Shown piece by piece: positions 16,859 to 24,196 of a stretch of 25,241 nucleotides of DNA (position 1 is its first letter; each line of letters opens with the position of its first letter). The DNA comes from JADGQA01 sp964579855. Lineage in GTDB: Bacteria > Bacteroidota > Ignavibacteria > UBA10030. The DNA is taken from the NCBI GenBank assembly GCA_964579855.1, contig CAZOIM010000028.1, forward strand, positions 1 through 25,241, in the 5' to 3' direction. The position numbers were made by a program, and so were the translations under genes. The notes beneath the pieces were generated by a model that was given only the letters and a program-made list of their open reading frames with translations, was not told the origin of the DNA and did no database searches.

Positions 16859-18214
16859 TTATTGCTGCTGCTTGTTCTCCAAGGACTTACTCTCGAGAGC
16901 TTTGTTCCCCAACGACTTGTTTTCAAGGGATTTGTTTTCCAAAGCCTTGTTTAAGAGCGCTGCATTCTCCAAGGATTTGTTCATCAGGCTTTTGTTTTCA
17001 AGCGCCTTGTTCAGTAATTGGGTGTTTTCAAGCGACTTGCTTGCAAGTGCTTTATTCTCGAGCGCTTTGTTCAACAACGCTGAATTGTCGAGTGCTTTGC
17101 TGAGAAGCGACTGGTTTTCCAGAGCCTTGTTCAACAACGATGTGTTCGCGAGTTCCTTGTTCAGCATCGACATATTTTCCAACTCTTTGTTGAGGAGTGA
17201 TTTGCTCTCCACGACTTTGCCTGCAAGATCCTTGTTGGCCAGGTTTTTGCTCAGGAGACTCGTATTCGCGATCACCTTGTTCAGCATTGACTGATTTTCC
17301 AATGCCTTGCTTGCAAGACTCTTGTTATCAAGTTGCTTGTTCAAGAGCACTTGATTTTCCATGCTCTTGTTCAACATTTCTCTGTTTGCCATGACCTTAT
17401 TCAACAAGGCCATGTTTTCCATTGCCGTGTTCTGGAGACTCTTGCTGGACAACTGCTTGTTCAACATCTCCATGTTCTCCATCACTTTGTTCATCATCTG
17501 CTTGTTGGCAAGTTCCTTGTTCAGCAACGCAGTGTTCGCAAGCGCTGTATTCAATAATTCCAGGTTCGCAAGTTGTTTGCTTAGGAGTTCCTTGTTCTCG
17601 AAAGCTTTGCTCTGGAGCTGTTTGTTCGCCAGTTCCTTGCTCATCAAGGACGTATTCTCAAGAGCCTTGCTGAGGAGCTCTTTGCTCTGCAACACTTGTT
17701 GTTGCATTTCTTCGGAGATCCGAGCTGCGGTTTGCGAAGTCTCTTCTGCACTGAGGACAACGTCTCCCTGTTTGATTTGTTCCGAACGGTATTTCTTTGC
17801 ACCGCCGACAGTGCCCTCTGTGTCTACAGATGGCGCTGGGGGATACACGCGGGAAATAAGCACTATTGCAACCGCAATGACGACGATACCGCCGAGCGCA
17901 AATGCTCGTTTCCTTCCGCCAAACATTTCTTGAAGCGTGGACATGATTGCCTCCTTCCAAGTGTATGGTTGTTGACTTGCTTTACTTTGCGGTGATACCA
18001 ATTGAAGTGCATTCAGAATACTCTTTTGAAGGTGCATCGGTGGATTTTGAAAACGAACTGAATTAAGAAGCTCGGACGTACGACGTAACTCTTCGTGCAC
18101 TGTTCTGGCCTCTGTGCTTTTCTTGAGCCGGCGGCGCAACTCCACCTGTTCAGTCTTGGTTGCAGTACCATCAATGTCTTTGTGCATCAATTCGACAAGC
18201 GCTTTGCTCACCAT
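16859..18214 (-). CDS. Membrane anti-sigma-like protein with 55 tandem five-residue repeats
   Basis: Predicted single-pass inner-membrane protein of 451 aa. Residues 1-70 resemble the N-terminal helices of anti-sigma factors (LMHKDIDGTATKTEQVELRR, then HEELRRTSELLNSV) but lack zinc-binding Cys/His. RKR at 101-103 precedes one TM helix at about 105-121, placing the rest outside the cytoplasm. From residue 175 to 445 every fifth residue is hydrophobic (mostly Leu, some Met). The position two residues after it is Asn or Ser throughout, with one Gly. Lys, Ala and Glu fill the others, and units alternate with a 10-residue period (NKALE-type then NxSLL-type). The gene starts two bases after the sigma factor stop, with AAGGG before its ATG, so it is the likely cognate regulator. 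The repeat is not the canonical A(D/N)LXX pentapeptide; its ligand is unknown. Confidence 0.85.
   Translation of the reverse strand: MVSKALVELMHKDIDGTATKTEQVELRRRLKKSTEARTVHEELRRTSELLNSVRFQNPPMHLQKSILNALQLVSPQSKASQQPYTWKEAIMSTLQEMFGGRKRAFALGGIVVIAVAIVLISRVYPPAPSVDTEGTVGGAKKYRSEQIKQGDVVLSAEETSQTAARISEEMQQQVLQSKELLSKALENTSLMSKELANKQLQSKAFENKELLSKQLANLELLNTALANTALLNKELANKQMMNKVMENMEMLNKQLSSKSLQNTAMENMALLNKVMANREMLNKSMENQVLLNKQLDNKSLASKALENQSMLNKVIANTSLLSKNLANKDLAGKVVESKSLLNKELENMSMLNKELANTSLLNKALENQSLLSKALDNSALLNKALENKALASKSLENTQLLNKALENKSLMNKSLENAALLNKALENKSLENKSLGNKALESKSLENKQQQ
16874..17701 (-). repeat. 15-bp/30-bp coding periodicity of the pentad array
   Basis: DNA encoding residues 172-447 of the anti-sigma-like protein. 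Units follow each other without insertion or deletion, and synonymous codons vary between units (AAG and AAA for Lys; TTG, CTC, CTG, CTT for Leu). This suggests an old array conserved at the protein level rather than a recent DNA expansion. Confidence 0.85.
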
Positions 18215-18216
18215 AA

Positions 18217-18753
18217 TTACAGCCCTTTGTTCAACAATAATTTCCGTAGACGTTGACGAGCAGAAAAGAGTCGGGCCTTCACTTTTATCTCTGGTATACC
18301 GAGCGTTGTACTCATCTGGGCGTAGGTCATGTCCATGAAATGCCTCAGGACAACCACACTGCGTTGTTCGGGGGTCAGTTTCATGATAGCTTGCTGTATA
18401 ATTTTAGTGCGCTCATCGTCCTGCAATGTCTGGTCGGGTGCATCAATATCGGAGACAAGTTCCTCATCCAGTGGGTCCGTTTTCTTTTGTTTCTCGAGAA
18501 AATTCAGCGATTCGTTGACTGCGATTCGATAAAGCCAGCTGAAGAACTTCAGGTTAACATCGAACGTTTCAAGATTTTCATATGCTTTGATAAACGTGGC
18601 CTGCGTAATATCGGAGGCGTTCTCGATGTCACCGGCCATCCGGAGTGCAAGATTGTATACAGGCTTGGTGTACTTCCGGACAAGATCTCCAAACTTCGCG
18701 GAGTCCCCTTCGAGACATTGTCTGACAAGTATGGAGTCTTCCGGCTCAATCAT
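18217..18753 (-). CDS. ECF-family RNA polymerase sigma factor
   Basis: Sigma-70 family, extracytoplasmic-function type, 178 aa from the chosen ATG, a typical length. Region 2 spans about residues 20-88, with VRKYTKPVYNLALRMAGD, the DITQATFIKAYENLETFD core-binding/-10 segment, and FFSWLYRIAVNESLNFLEKQKK. A short acidic linker (DPLDEELVSDIDAPDQ) leads to region 4 at about 115-175, with LTPEQRSVVVLRHFMDMTYAQMSTTLGIPEIKVKARLFSARQRLRKLL as its HTH in sequence order. The frame stays open to an ATG at 18807, but those 18 extra residues do not look like the family. No SD is visible at either start. The gene directly precedes a membrane anti-sigma-like gene, and 110 bp separate it from the STAS gene, so it may have its own promoter. 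Confidence 0.93.
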   Translation of the reverse strand: MIEPEDSILVRQCLEGDSAKFGDLVRKYTKPVYNLALRMAGDIENASDITQATFIKAYENLETFDVNLKFFSWLYRIAVNESLNFLEKQKKTDPLDEELVSDIDAPDQTLQDDERTKIIQQAIMKLTPEQRSVVVLRHFMDMTYAQMSTTLGIPEIKVKARLFSARQRLRKLLLNKGL

Positions 18754-18863
18754 AAATACAGACCAATAGCACGAAAGTTGGTGGGGTAGTGGAAAACATG
18801 CCGCCATTATCAGGGGAAGGCGAAATACCGGGATAATCGAGACCTTTTCGTCGACCCTTGACG

Positions 18864-19148
18864 CTACTCTATTTCAAAGATAAGATCAAATCGCGCATAC
18901 CGGAACACATCACGAATGTGCTGGTTCATGTTGATAAGTTTCAACCCCTCTCCGGCATCTTTGAGTCGCTTTTGCGCAGCAAACAGAACGCCGAGACCTG
19001 CACTCGAAATGTACTCGAGGTTCGTAAAATTCACCACAGCAGAGTGCGTCACCTTGTCGAATTCTCTTTTTGCTCGTTCTGCCTGCGATGCATCCAATCT
19101 TCCGGAAAGTTGGATTTGGCCGTCTTCCAGTAAGGTAAATTCAAACAT
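18864..19148 (-). CDS. STAS-domain anti-anti-sigma factor (RsbV/SpoIIAA-like)
   Basis: Single STAS domain of 94 aa, the usual length of partner-switch antagonists. After LSGRLDASQAERAKREF and VVNFTNLEYISSAGLGVL, the predicted phosphorylation site is S49, the position equal to Ser56 of RsbV. The aspartate that usually precedes it is Ser here, as in many ISSAGL-type members. In its unphosphorylated form it should bind the RsbW-like kinase encoded 5 bp upstream and free that kinase's target. The GAF-SpoIIE enzyme at 11371-12657 is a candidate to reactivate it. GGAG lies about 10 nt before the ATG. Confidence 0.92.
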   Translation of the reverse strand: MFEFTLLEDGQIQLSGRLDASQAERAKREFDKVTHSAVVNFTNLEYISSAGLGVLFAAQKRLKDAGEGLKLINMNQHIRDVFRYARFDLIFEIE

Positions 19149-19153
19149 TATTC

Positions 19154-19576
19154 TTACTCCACATATTTCGTCAGTGTGATCCGGCTGTGGATTCCATCGT
19201 GCGAGTACTCAACGTCGTCCATGAGTTTCTTAATGAGGAAAATCCCCAACCCCCCCGGTCTCCGTTTTTCAATGGGCAGGCTTGGATTGACATCATCCTT
19301 TTTCGTGATGTCGAACGGTTTTTTTTCAATATCAACAATCCCGACTTTGAGTTCTTTTCCATCCCTGTCCATGGTAATCGTAACCTCGCTGGCTCCGGGA
19401 TTGTACTTCACCATATTGGTGAATACTTCTTCAATTGCAAATTTCAGGGAGAACAGCTGTGAGTCGTTGAGCTTCTGCGATGCAGAAAAAGTTCCGACAA
19501 ATTCAAAAATTGCTTTGAGTGACAGGAAGTCCTTTGAAAAACTCTTTTGTATATGATTGGAATTCGCGGAAGGCAT
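19154..19576 (-). CDS. RsbW/SpoIIAB-like serine kinase (HATPase_c), anti-sigma type
   Basis: GHKL ATPase-fold protein of 140 aa, the usual size for cytoplasmic partner-switch kinases. The N box is KFAIEEVFTNMVKY, with E50 and N54 binding Mg-ATP. The G1 region is GIVDIEKKPFD (D82), and the G2/lid is RRPGGLGIFLIKKLMDDVEY. The G1 glycine usually seen two residues after the Asp is E84 here, so activity is likely but not certain. It phosphorylates STAS proteins and sequesters a sigma factor or another target; which target is not shown. It lies 49 bp after batE on the same strand and immediately before the STAS gene. No SD seen. Confidence 0.9.
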   Translation of the reverse strand: MPSANSNHIQKSFSKDFLSLKAIFEFVGTFSASQKLNDSQLFSLKFAIEEVFTNMVKYNPGASEVTITMDRDGKELKVGIVDIEKKPFDITKKDDVNPSLPIEKRRPGGLGIFLIKKLMDDVEYSHDGIHSRITLTKYVE

Positions 19577-19625
19577 GAAACGAACAGCATCGTTTGCGGA
19601 AAGATAGGTAATCAGGCACCAAGAA

Positions 19626-20393
19626 TCAAATGCGCTCGCATTGCTGGATATGGACCCAGCCTACTTTACCGTCAGCGAGCGTGATTTTGACCCAATCGCC
19701 AAGGGTATCGCTCATCTTAACCTTGAGACCTTCGTGCACGACAAAAGCGTTCATGCTTTGTTCGTCTGGGGAAGATTTTGCTGTCACGACGGATGCGGTG
19801 ATGATGCCCTGATCATTGCCGAGATTGAGCAATGAATGAATTCCAAGTGTTCCTCCCGACAGCACCATCACAACAACCGCTGCAAGAACACTCCATCGCA
19901 ATATACGTAGAAGAGCTGCATTGCGAAGAACATAGACACCGGCAAGCGAAACGAAAAAGACTATCCATCCGACGATGAGTGCGGATAAAGCACTCTGGTA
20001 TGGTATGACGGCAACATACGCACGCATCCACTGTATCAGGAACAATTCCGGGACCGGGTCGATCCGGTCAATCGTTTTGAAGCCGACGAGTTGAAGGTTG
20101 TGTGCTATATCCGCATCACCCGGTTTCAAGCGCTGCGCCCGTTCATAGGCGAGGATAGCCTCTGCAATTTTTCCCTGGCGATAGCACGCGTTGCCGAGGT
20201 TGAAATAGACTTCTGCACTCACCATTCCCTGGTCGATAATCTGCTGGTACTGCGCTGCCGCATCTGCATACTTGCCGGCCCTGTAATCATCATTTCCACG
20301 GCTGAACAATTCCGTTGGAGTCTGGCTGAGGGCTGATTGAAAGCCCAACAGAACGACAATGATCCATGAGATTATGAAGGATTTGGATTTCAT
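19626..20393 (-). CDS. batE: BatE-like protein: TPR repeats, membrane segments, SH3-like domain
   Basis: Envelope protein of 255 aa. A signal peptide or anchor covers residues 1-23. Two to three TPR units at about 25-105 follow (FSRGNDDYRAGKYADAAAQY, VYFNLGNACYRQGKIAEAI). Then come two TM segments at about 135-156 and 165-185, and a bacterial SH3 domain at 195-255 (ITASVVTAKSSPDEQSMNAF, GDWVKITLADGKVGWV). This order is that of BatE in the Bacteroides aerotolerance operon. Its ATG overlaps the batD stop by four bases (ATGA), so the pair is translationally coupled. The molecular role of Bat proteins is poorly defined; they affect oxygen tolerance and envelope integrity in some species. Confidence 0.88.
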   Translation of the reverse strand: MKSKSFIISWIIVVLLGFQSALSQTPTELFSRGNDDYRAGKYADAAAQYQQIIDQGMVSAEVYFNLGNACYRQGKIAEAILAYERAQRLKPGDADIAHNLQLVGFKTIDRIDPVPELFLIQWMRAYVAVIPYQSALSALIVGWIVFFVSLAGVYVLRNAALLRILRWSVLAAVVVMVLSGGTLGIHSLLNLGNDQGIITASVVTAKSSPDEQSMNAFVVHEGLKVKMSDTLGDWVKITLADGKVGWVHIQQCERI

Positions 20394-22231
20394 AATCGGT
20401 GAATGAACGCTTTTTCGATGTCATTGATGGCGGAACTTGCAGCGTCCAGCAATTCTTTTCTCGCTCCCGATGTGTCGGAATCGGGGGCGAACCGCGCAAA
20501 ATCAGCTCGCTCGATGCAGGTCCGCAATTGAGAAAGCGTCTGCGCCTCCACACCACGTTCCTGCAACCGGTTGACGGCGTCTTCAACGGTGAGTGAAGAT
20601 TTTTCAAGGTGAAGCTTATCTTCAAGATATCCGAGAAGGGCTTTGGAGATTTCTGCGTGGTAACTTTCTGTGTTGCCCTGGGCGAGGAGTTGCTTGGCCT
20701 GCTTCAAACGCCGCGCAGCTTCTTTCCCCGCTTGTTGGAAACGAAACTTCGGCATGTCACCGTAGATCGCCTTCATTCTCTTTCTGTAGACGAACGCGCC
20801 CACGAAGAGGAGCGGGGGAAGAACTGTACTGAGATAGAACATTCCCCCGGACAACGGGGTTTGTGAAATAGTCTGCATCTCGCCGGGACTCAATTTGAGG
20901 AATCGAATATCCTCCCCCAGTAATTTTATGGTTTCCTTGGAAGCAATCGATGCATCACCTCCCGCATTTTCTCTCCCTGGTGTTATGTTGATGTCAAATT
21001 TTGCCGACGCAAGTCTTACGTATTGATGTTTTTCAAGGTCATAATAAGCGAAAGGAATTGGATCAATGCTCCGTTTGCCGGGATTGCGTGGGACGAGCAA
21101 ATATTCCGCCGTTTTCTTTCCCCGTATAATTCCTCCGCTGCGGGTCACGTCATTTGTGATTTTCGGATCGTACGCCTCGAGATCCGTGGGCAGTACTGGT
21201 TTGGGCAACGAAAGCAGGCTGACATTGCCGGTGCCCGATACCGTCAGTTTAAGCGTGATCGGGTCTCCTGCACGGATTTCATTTTTATCGATTGTCGCCG
21301 CAAAAGTATATTGGCCAACTGCCCCGGAAAAACCTTGAGGGGGATTTGACGGAAGTGCTTCGATCGTGAATGCAAGGGCATTGGACTTGATCGCAAGCTG
21401 TTGTGTCTGCGTTTGTTGGAAAAAGGGATCATTAAAAATGTCGAAAGGATCATTGCCCTTGCGTCGGGTTTGCACCTGGACTGCGCATTGTACTTCCAAC
21501 GGTGCGATCTTCAGAGATCCGGCCTGCGTCGCAAACAGTGCCGTCCGCTTGATAACCGCTACCCGGTATTGCTTGCCTTCGTATGTTTCATTGACTACTC
21601 CGGGTTGTTTCGATTGCTCGATTTCTTCGGACCAGAATCCTTCATAGGTCGGTGCTTTTGTCAAATCATATCCGCTCACGGATACGCGTGTGTAGAGTTT
21701 GTACGTAATGGTAACCTGTTCACCGACACGTGCTCGCTGCTTGTCGGCAATGGCCCGAATAAACAGGTTGTCACCAATGTTTGCGAGGTTCGTTTCAGGA
21801 GCTTGCCCCTTTTGCTGCGGCTTTCCCTGAACGACTTCTATCTGGACGGGCTGGGTCTTGAGCTGCTTTCCTTTATAATCGATCGTCGCGGCAGCAATGG
21901 AATACTTCCCGGTTTGCCGCGCATAGAGGACGTATGAATATGCGATGGAACCGGACATCGAGCCGTTAATAATTTGGTAACTCTGTGAAGTGTTCGGTCC
22001 GCTGAGAACAAGCAGTTGTCCAAAATCAGGGGCTCGAAAATTCTGCGCACTCATCGCATCAGCACCGGCGACGGTAAACGTCACAGTGAATTGTTCACCG
22101 GTCCCGACTTGATTCCGGTCAACGGCTGCAGAAAAGGAGCCGTCCTGGGCAAAGCTCACCACAGTCCAGAGAATGAGTGAGATCCCTGACGCGATGAACC
22201 TTTTCATTGTCGTCGAAAACGATTTTATCAT
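20390..22231 (-). CDS. batD: BatD: exported beta-rich aerotolerance protein with C-terminal TM
   Basis: Membrane-anchored periplasmic protein of 613 aa. A signal peptide ends near SFAQ (residue 29); the second in-frame ATG (residue 9) is an equally good start, as neither has an SD. Tandem Ig-like domains follow: DRNQVGTGEQFTVTFTV, DKQRARVGEQVTITYKLYT, and DKNEIRAGDPITLKLTVSGTGN at about 315-336. The BatD hallmark DPFDIFNDPFF is at 261-271. One TM helix lies at about 464-483, and the last 130 residues form a cytoplasmic helical domain. Length and order match BatD. It lies 46 bp after the batB-batC gene and overlaps batE. Confidence 0.93.
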   Translation of the reverse strand: MIKSFSTTMKRFIASGISLILWTVVSFAQDGSFSAAVDRNQVGTGEQFTVTFTVAGADAMSAQNFRAPDFGQLLVLSGPNTSQSYQIINGSMSGSIAYSYVLYARQTGKYSIAAATIDYKGKQLKTQPVQIEVVQGKPQQKGQAPETNLANIGDNLFIRAIADKQRARVGEQVTITYKLYTRVSVSGYDLTKAPTYEGFWSEEIEQSKQPGVVNETYEGKQYRVAVIKRTALFATQAGSLKIAPLEVQCAVQVQTRRKGNDPFDIFNDPFFQQTQTQQLAIKSNALAFTIEALPSNPPQGFSGAVGQYTFAATIDKNEIRAGDPITLKLTVSGTGNVSLLSLPKPVLPTDLEAYDPKITNDVTRSGGIIRGKKTAEYLLVPRNPGKRSIDPIPFAYYDLEKHQYVRLASAKFDINITPGRENAGGDASIASKETIKLLGEDIRFLKLSPGEMQTISQTPLSGGMFYLSTVLPPLLFVGAFVYRKRMKAIYGDMPKFRFQQAGKEAARRLKQAKQLLAQGNTESYHAEISKALLGYLEDKLHLEKSSLTVEDAVNRLQERGVEAQTLSQLRTCIERADFARFAPDSDTSGARKELLDAASSAINDIEKAFIHRL

Positions 22232-22277
22232 GCTTGTTGTTGCCGAACCTTAAACGTATTTCGCTGACCGGTTGTTC

Positions 22278-24122
22278 CTACCAATCCTTTTCCACGTGCA
22301 CCCTGGCAGCCGGACGTTTGTGCAGATCTTTCTGAACCTGCTTCTCGGAGTTCCGCAATGCTTCAAGGATACGGTCCGCTTCATCCTTCGGCATTTGATT
22401 CTTCATCTGCGTTTGTCGCGTCTGGTCTTGCTTCGCCTGTTGGTTTTGCTGTTGTTGATTTTGCTGTTGTTGCTGNNNNNNNNNNNNNNNNNNNNNNNNN
22501 NNNNNNNNNNNNNNNNNNNNNNNNNNNNNNNNNNNNNNNNNNNNNNNNNNNNNNNNNNNNNNNNNNNNNNNNNNNTGCTGTTGTTGCTGTTGTTGTTTCT
22601 GATCCTGATTCTGGTTCTGATTTTGCTGGTCTTTCTGATTCTTCTGCTGTTTCTTGTTTTGCTGTTGTTCCTTCATACGGTCCAACGCATATTGCAGATT
22701 GTAGCGTGTATCCTCGTCGTTCGGGTTCATTGCGAGCGCCCGTTTGTACGCTTCAATGCTTTCCGGATATTTGTTCGCTTTCAGCAACGAATTGCCGATG
22801 TTATAGTACGATGCGGCTTTGTTGTCGGCATCTTTCGTGACAGCCGCGGAAGAGTTGTATTGCCTCATTGCTTCGTCGTATCGTTGCTGCTTGTAGAGGG
22901 CATCGCCAAGGTCAAACTGGGCTGCGTGCGATTTGGGGTTCTTCTCGAGTGCCCGTTTGTATGAGACTTCAGCGTCGTTATATTTACCTTTCTCGTATAC
23001 TTTGTTTCCTTCCTGGACGTGTGATCGTAAACTCTGCGAACTCGAGAGCGAAACGATGCCCAGGAGTAGGATGAAAAGAACGGCTGTGGTGGGTAGAATT
23101 CTCTTGAGCATGAGCATTATTTTACCCCTTCGTTCAGATAACACGACTTCGACAAATAGCAGAAGAATTGCCACAGCAAGTGGGTACTGATATCTCGATT
23201 CATACCCGGAAATCTGCTTCGCTCCAAATTCAGTCTTTCCGAGGGACTCCAACTCTTTGTACACATCATCGACTTCGTTGCCACCACTTGTGCCACGGCG
23301 GTAGGATCCACCTGTCGAAACCGCAATTTGCTGCAGCATAGGTTCATCGAGTTTGGTCAATACAATGTTGCCCGATTCGTCGTGCTTGTAATCAGCTTGT
23401 TGCCCTTGCCCGTTATAAATGGGGATGGGCGATCCTTCGGGAGTACCCATGCCGATGGTATATATTCTTACGTGAGCCTTTTTGGCGTTCTCAATCGCAC
23501 CGAGCAGATCGCCTTCGGTGTTTTCCCCGTCCGTCACCACGACGATGGCCTTCTGAGTCGGAAGATCTGTTTCGAAGGATCTTAGCGCCAAGTCGACGGC
23601 ACTTCCAATCATGGTTCCCGGAACGGGAACAGCATCGACATCGACGGCGGAAAGAAATAGATCAGCGGCGGAATAATCGGACGTCAGTGGAAATTGTACG
23701 AATGCATCACCTGCGAATACAATGAGTCCCACCCGATCGCCGGAGAGTTTTTGAAGAAGGCTGGAAATATCGCGTTTGGCCTTTTCCAGCCTGTTCGGCT
23801 TTACATCCTCGGACTTCATACTCAGTGAGACATCGAGAGCGACAAACAGGTCGATGCCTTCGCGCTTGACTTCTTCGAGCCTTGTACCAACTTGCGGGTC
23901 GGCAAGAGCAAGGATCATGCACGCCAACGCGCCCAGAAAAAAAGAATGTTTCCAGGCAAGCTTGCCCGCGCTCATGTCCGGAGCGAGCAGATGGAGAAGA
24001 GATGAAGACACCATCCGGCGCAACTTTGTCCTTCCCCAAAAGTGCACTGCCACAAACGACGCTGCGAGCGCAGGAACAGCGAGTAGGAACCACAGATATT
24101 GTGGGTTAGCGAATCGTAACAT
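22278..24122 (-). CDS. batB: BatB-BatC apparent fusion: VWA membrane protein joined to a TPR / Gln-rich protein
   Basis: The 614-codon frame contains two Bat proteins. Residues 1-330 are BatB: N-terminal TM pair, VWA domain with MIDAS residues DVSLS (97-101), T170 and D198 (VVTDGE), then a TM at about 312-328. Residues 336-614 look like BatC: its own signal-type segment (343-360), TPR units at 368-480 (VQEGNKVYEKGKYNDAEVSY, YYNIGNSLLKANKYPESIEAY), a long Gln/Asn tract with the third N gap, and the BatC ending DEADRILEALRNSEKQVQ to VEKDW. At the junction an AAGGGG lies 7 nt before an internal ATG (23117), and the +1 frame carries a TAA overlapping that ATG. So batC is probably also started separately, or a one-base error hides the batB stop. 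Confidence 0.88.
   Translation of the reverse strand: MLRFANPQYLWFLLAVPALAASFVAVHFWGRTKLRRMVSSSLLHLLAPDMSAGKLAWKHSFFLGALACMILALADPQVGTRLEEVKREGIDLFVALDVSLSMKSEDVKPNRLEKAKRDISSLLQKLSGDRVGLIVFAGDAFVQFPLTSDYSAADLFLSAVDVDAVPVPGTMIGSAVDLALRSFETDLPTQKAIVVVTDGENTEGDLLGAIENAKKAHVRIYTIGMGTPEGSPIPIYNGQGQQADYKHDESGNIVLTKLDEPMLQQIAVSTGGSYRRGTSGGNEVDDVYKELESLGKTEFGAKQISGYESRYQYPLAVAILLLFVEVVLSERRGKIMLMLKRILPTTAVLFILLLGIVSLSSSQSLRSHVQEGNKVYEKGKYNDAEVSYKRALEKNPKSHAAQFDLGDALYKQQRYDEAMRQYNSSAAVTKDADNKAASYYNIGNSLLKANKYPESIEAYKRALAMNPNDEDTRYNLQYALDRMKEQQQNKKQQKNQKDQQNQNQNQDQKQQQQQQXXXXXXXXXXXXXXXXXXXXXXXXXXXXXXXXXXQQQQQNQQQQNQQAKQDQTRQTQMKNQMPKDEADRILEALRNSEKQVQKDLHKRPAARVHVEKDW
22476..22575. other. Assembly gap (100 N) in the BatC Gln-rich tract
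   Basis: Exactly 100 N, flanked on both sides by CAG/CAA-type codons (minus strand). The assembler probably failed in this low-complexity trinucleotide-like sequence, so the true tract length is unknown. Confidence 0.95.
23110..23126 (-). promoter_or_regulatory. batC: Internal ribosome binding site and start of batC
   Basis: AAGGGG, seven bases, then ATG at 23117 within the batB-batC frame. The bases TAATG at 23119-23115 form a stop/start overlap if read one base out of frame, the same arrangement as gatE/gatD. This decides that the TPR part can be translated as its own protein starting at residue 336 of the joined frame. Confidence 0.55.
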
Positions 24123-24196
24123 TGTCTTGAGGTGTTGGCAATAGGTTGTTATGCGTCAATTCGATTGGGTCGGGTTTCAGATTGAAATGCCCGCAA

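Noticed and set aside
16874..17701. Regular repeat spacing suggesting a CRISPR or satellite array
   Set aside because: There are no constant repeats with unique spacers. The period is 15/30 bp and maintained at the codon level inside one reading frame.
16614..17933. Long plus-strand frames (16614-17294 and 17361-17933) that read like Leu/Phe/Ser pentapeptide repeats
   Set aside because: They are mirror images of the 15-bp coding period of the minus-strand anti-sigma-like gene. That gene has a proper N-terminus, TM helix, ribosome site, sigma-factor neighbour and terminator; the plus frames have none of these.
22272..22964. Leu-rich plus-strand frame of 230 codons
   Set aside because: It is the antisense of the BatC Gln tract and includes the N gap; polyleucine arises from the CAG/CAA complement.
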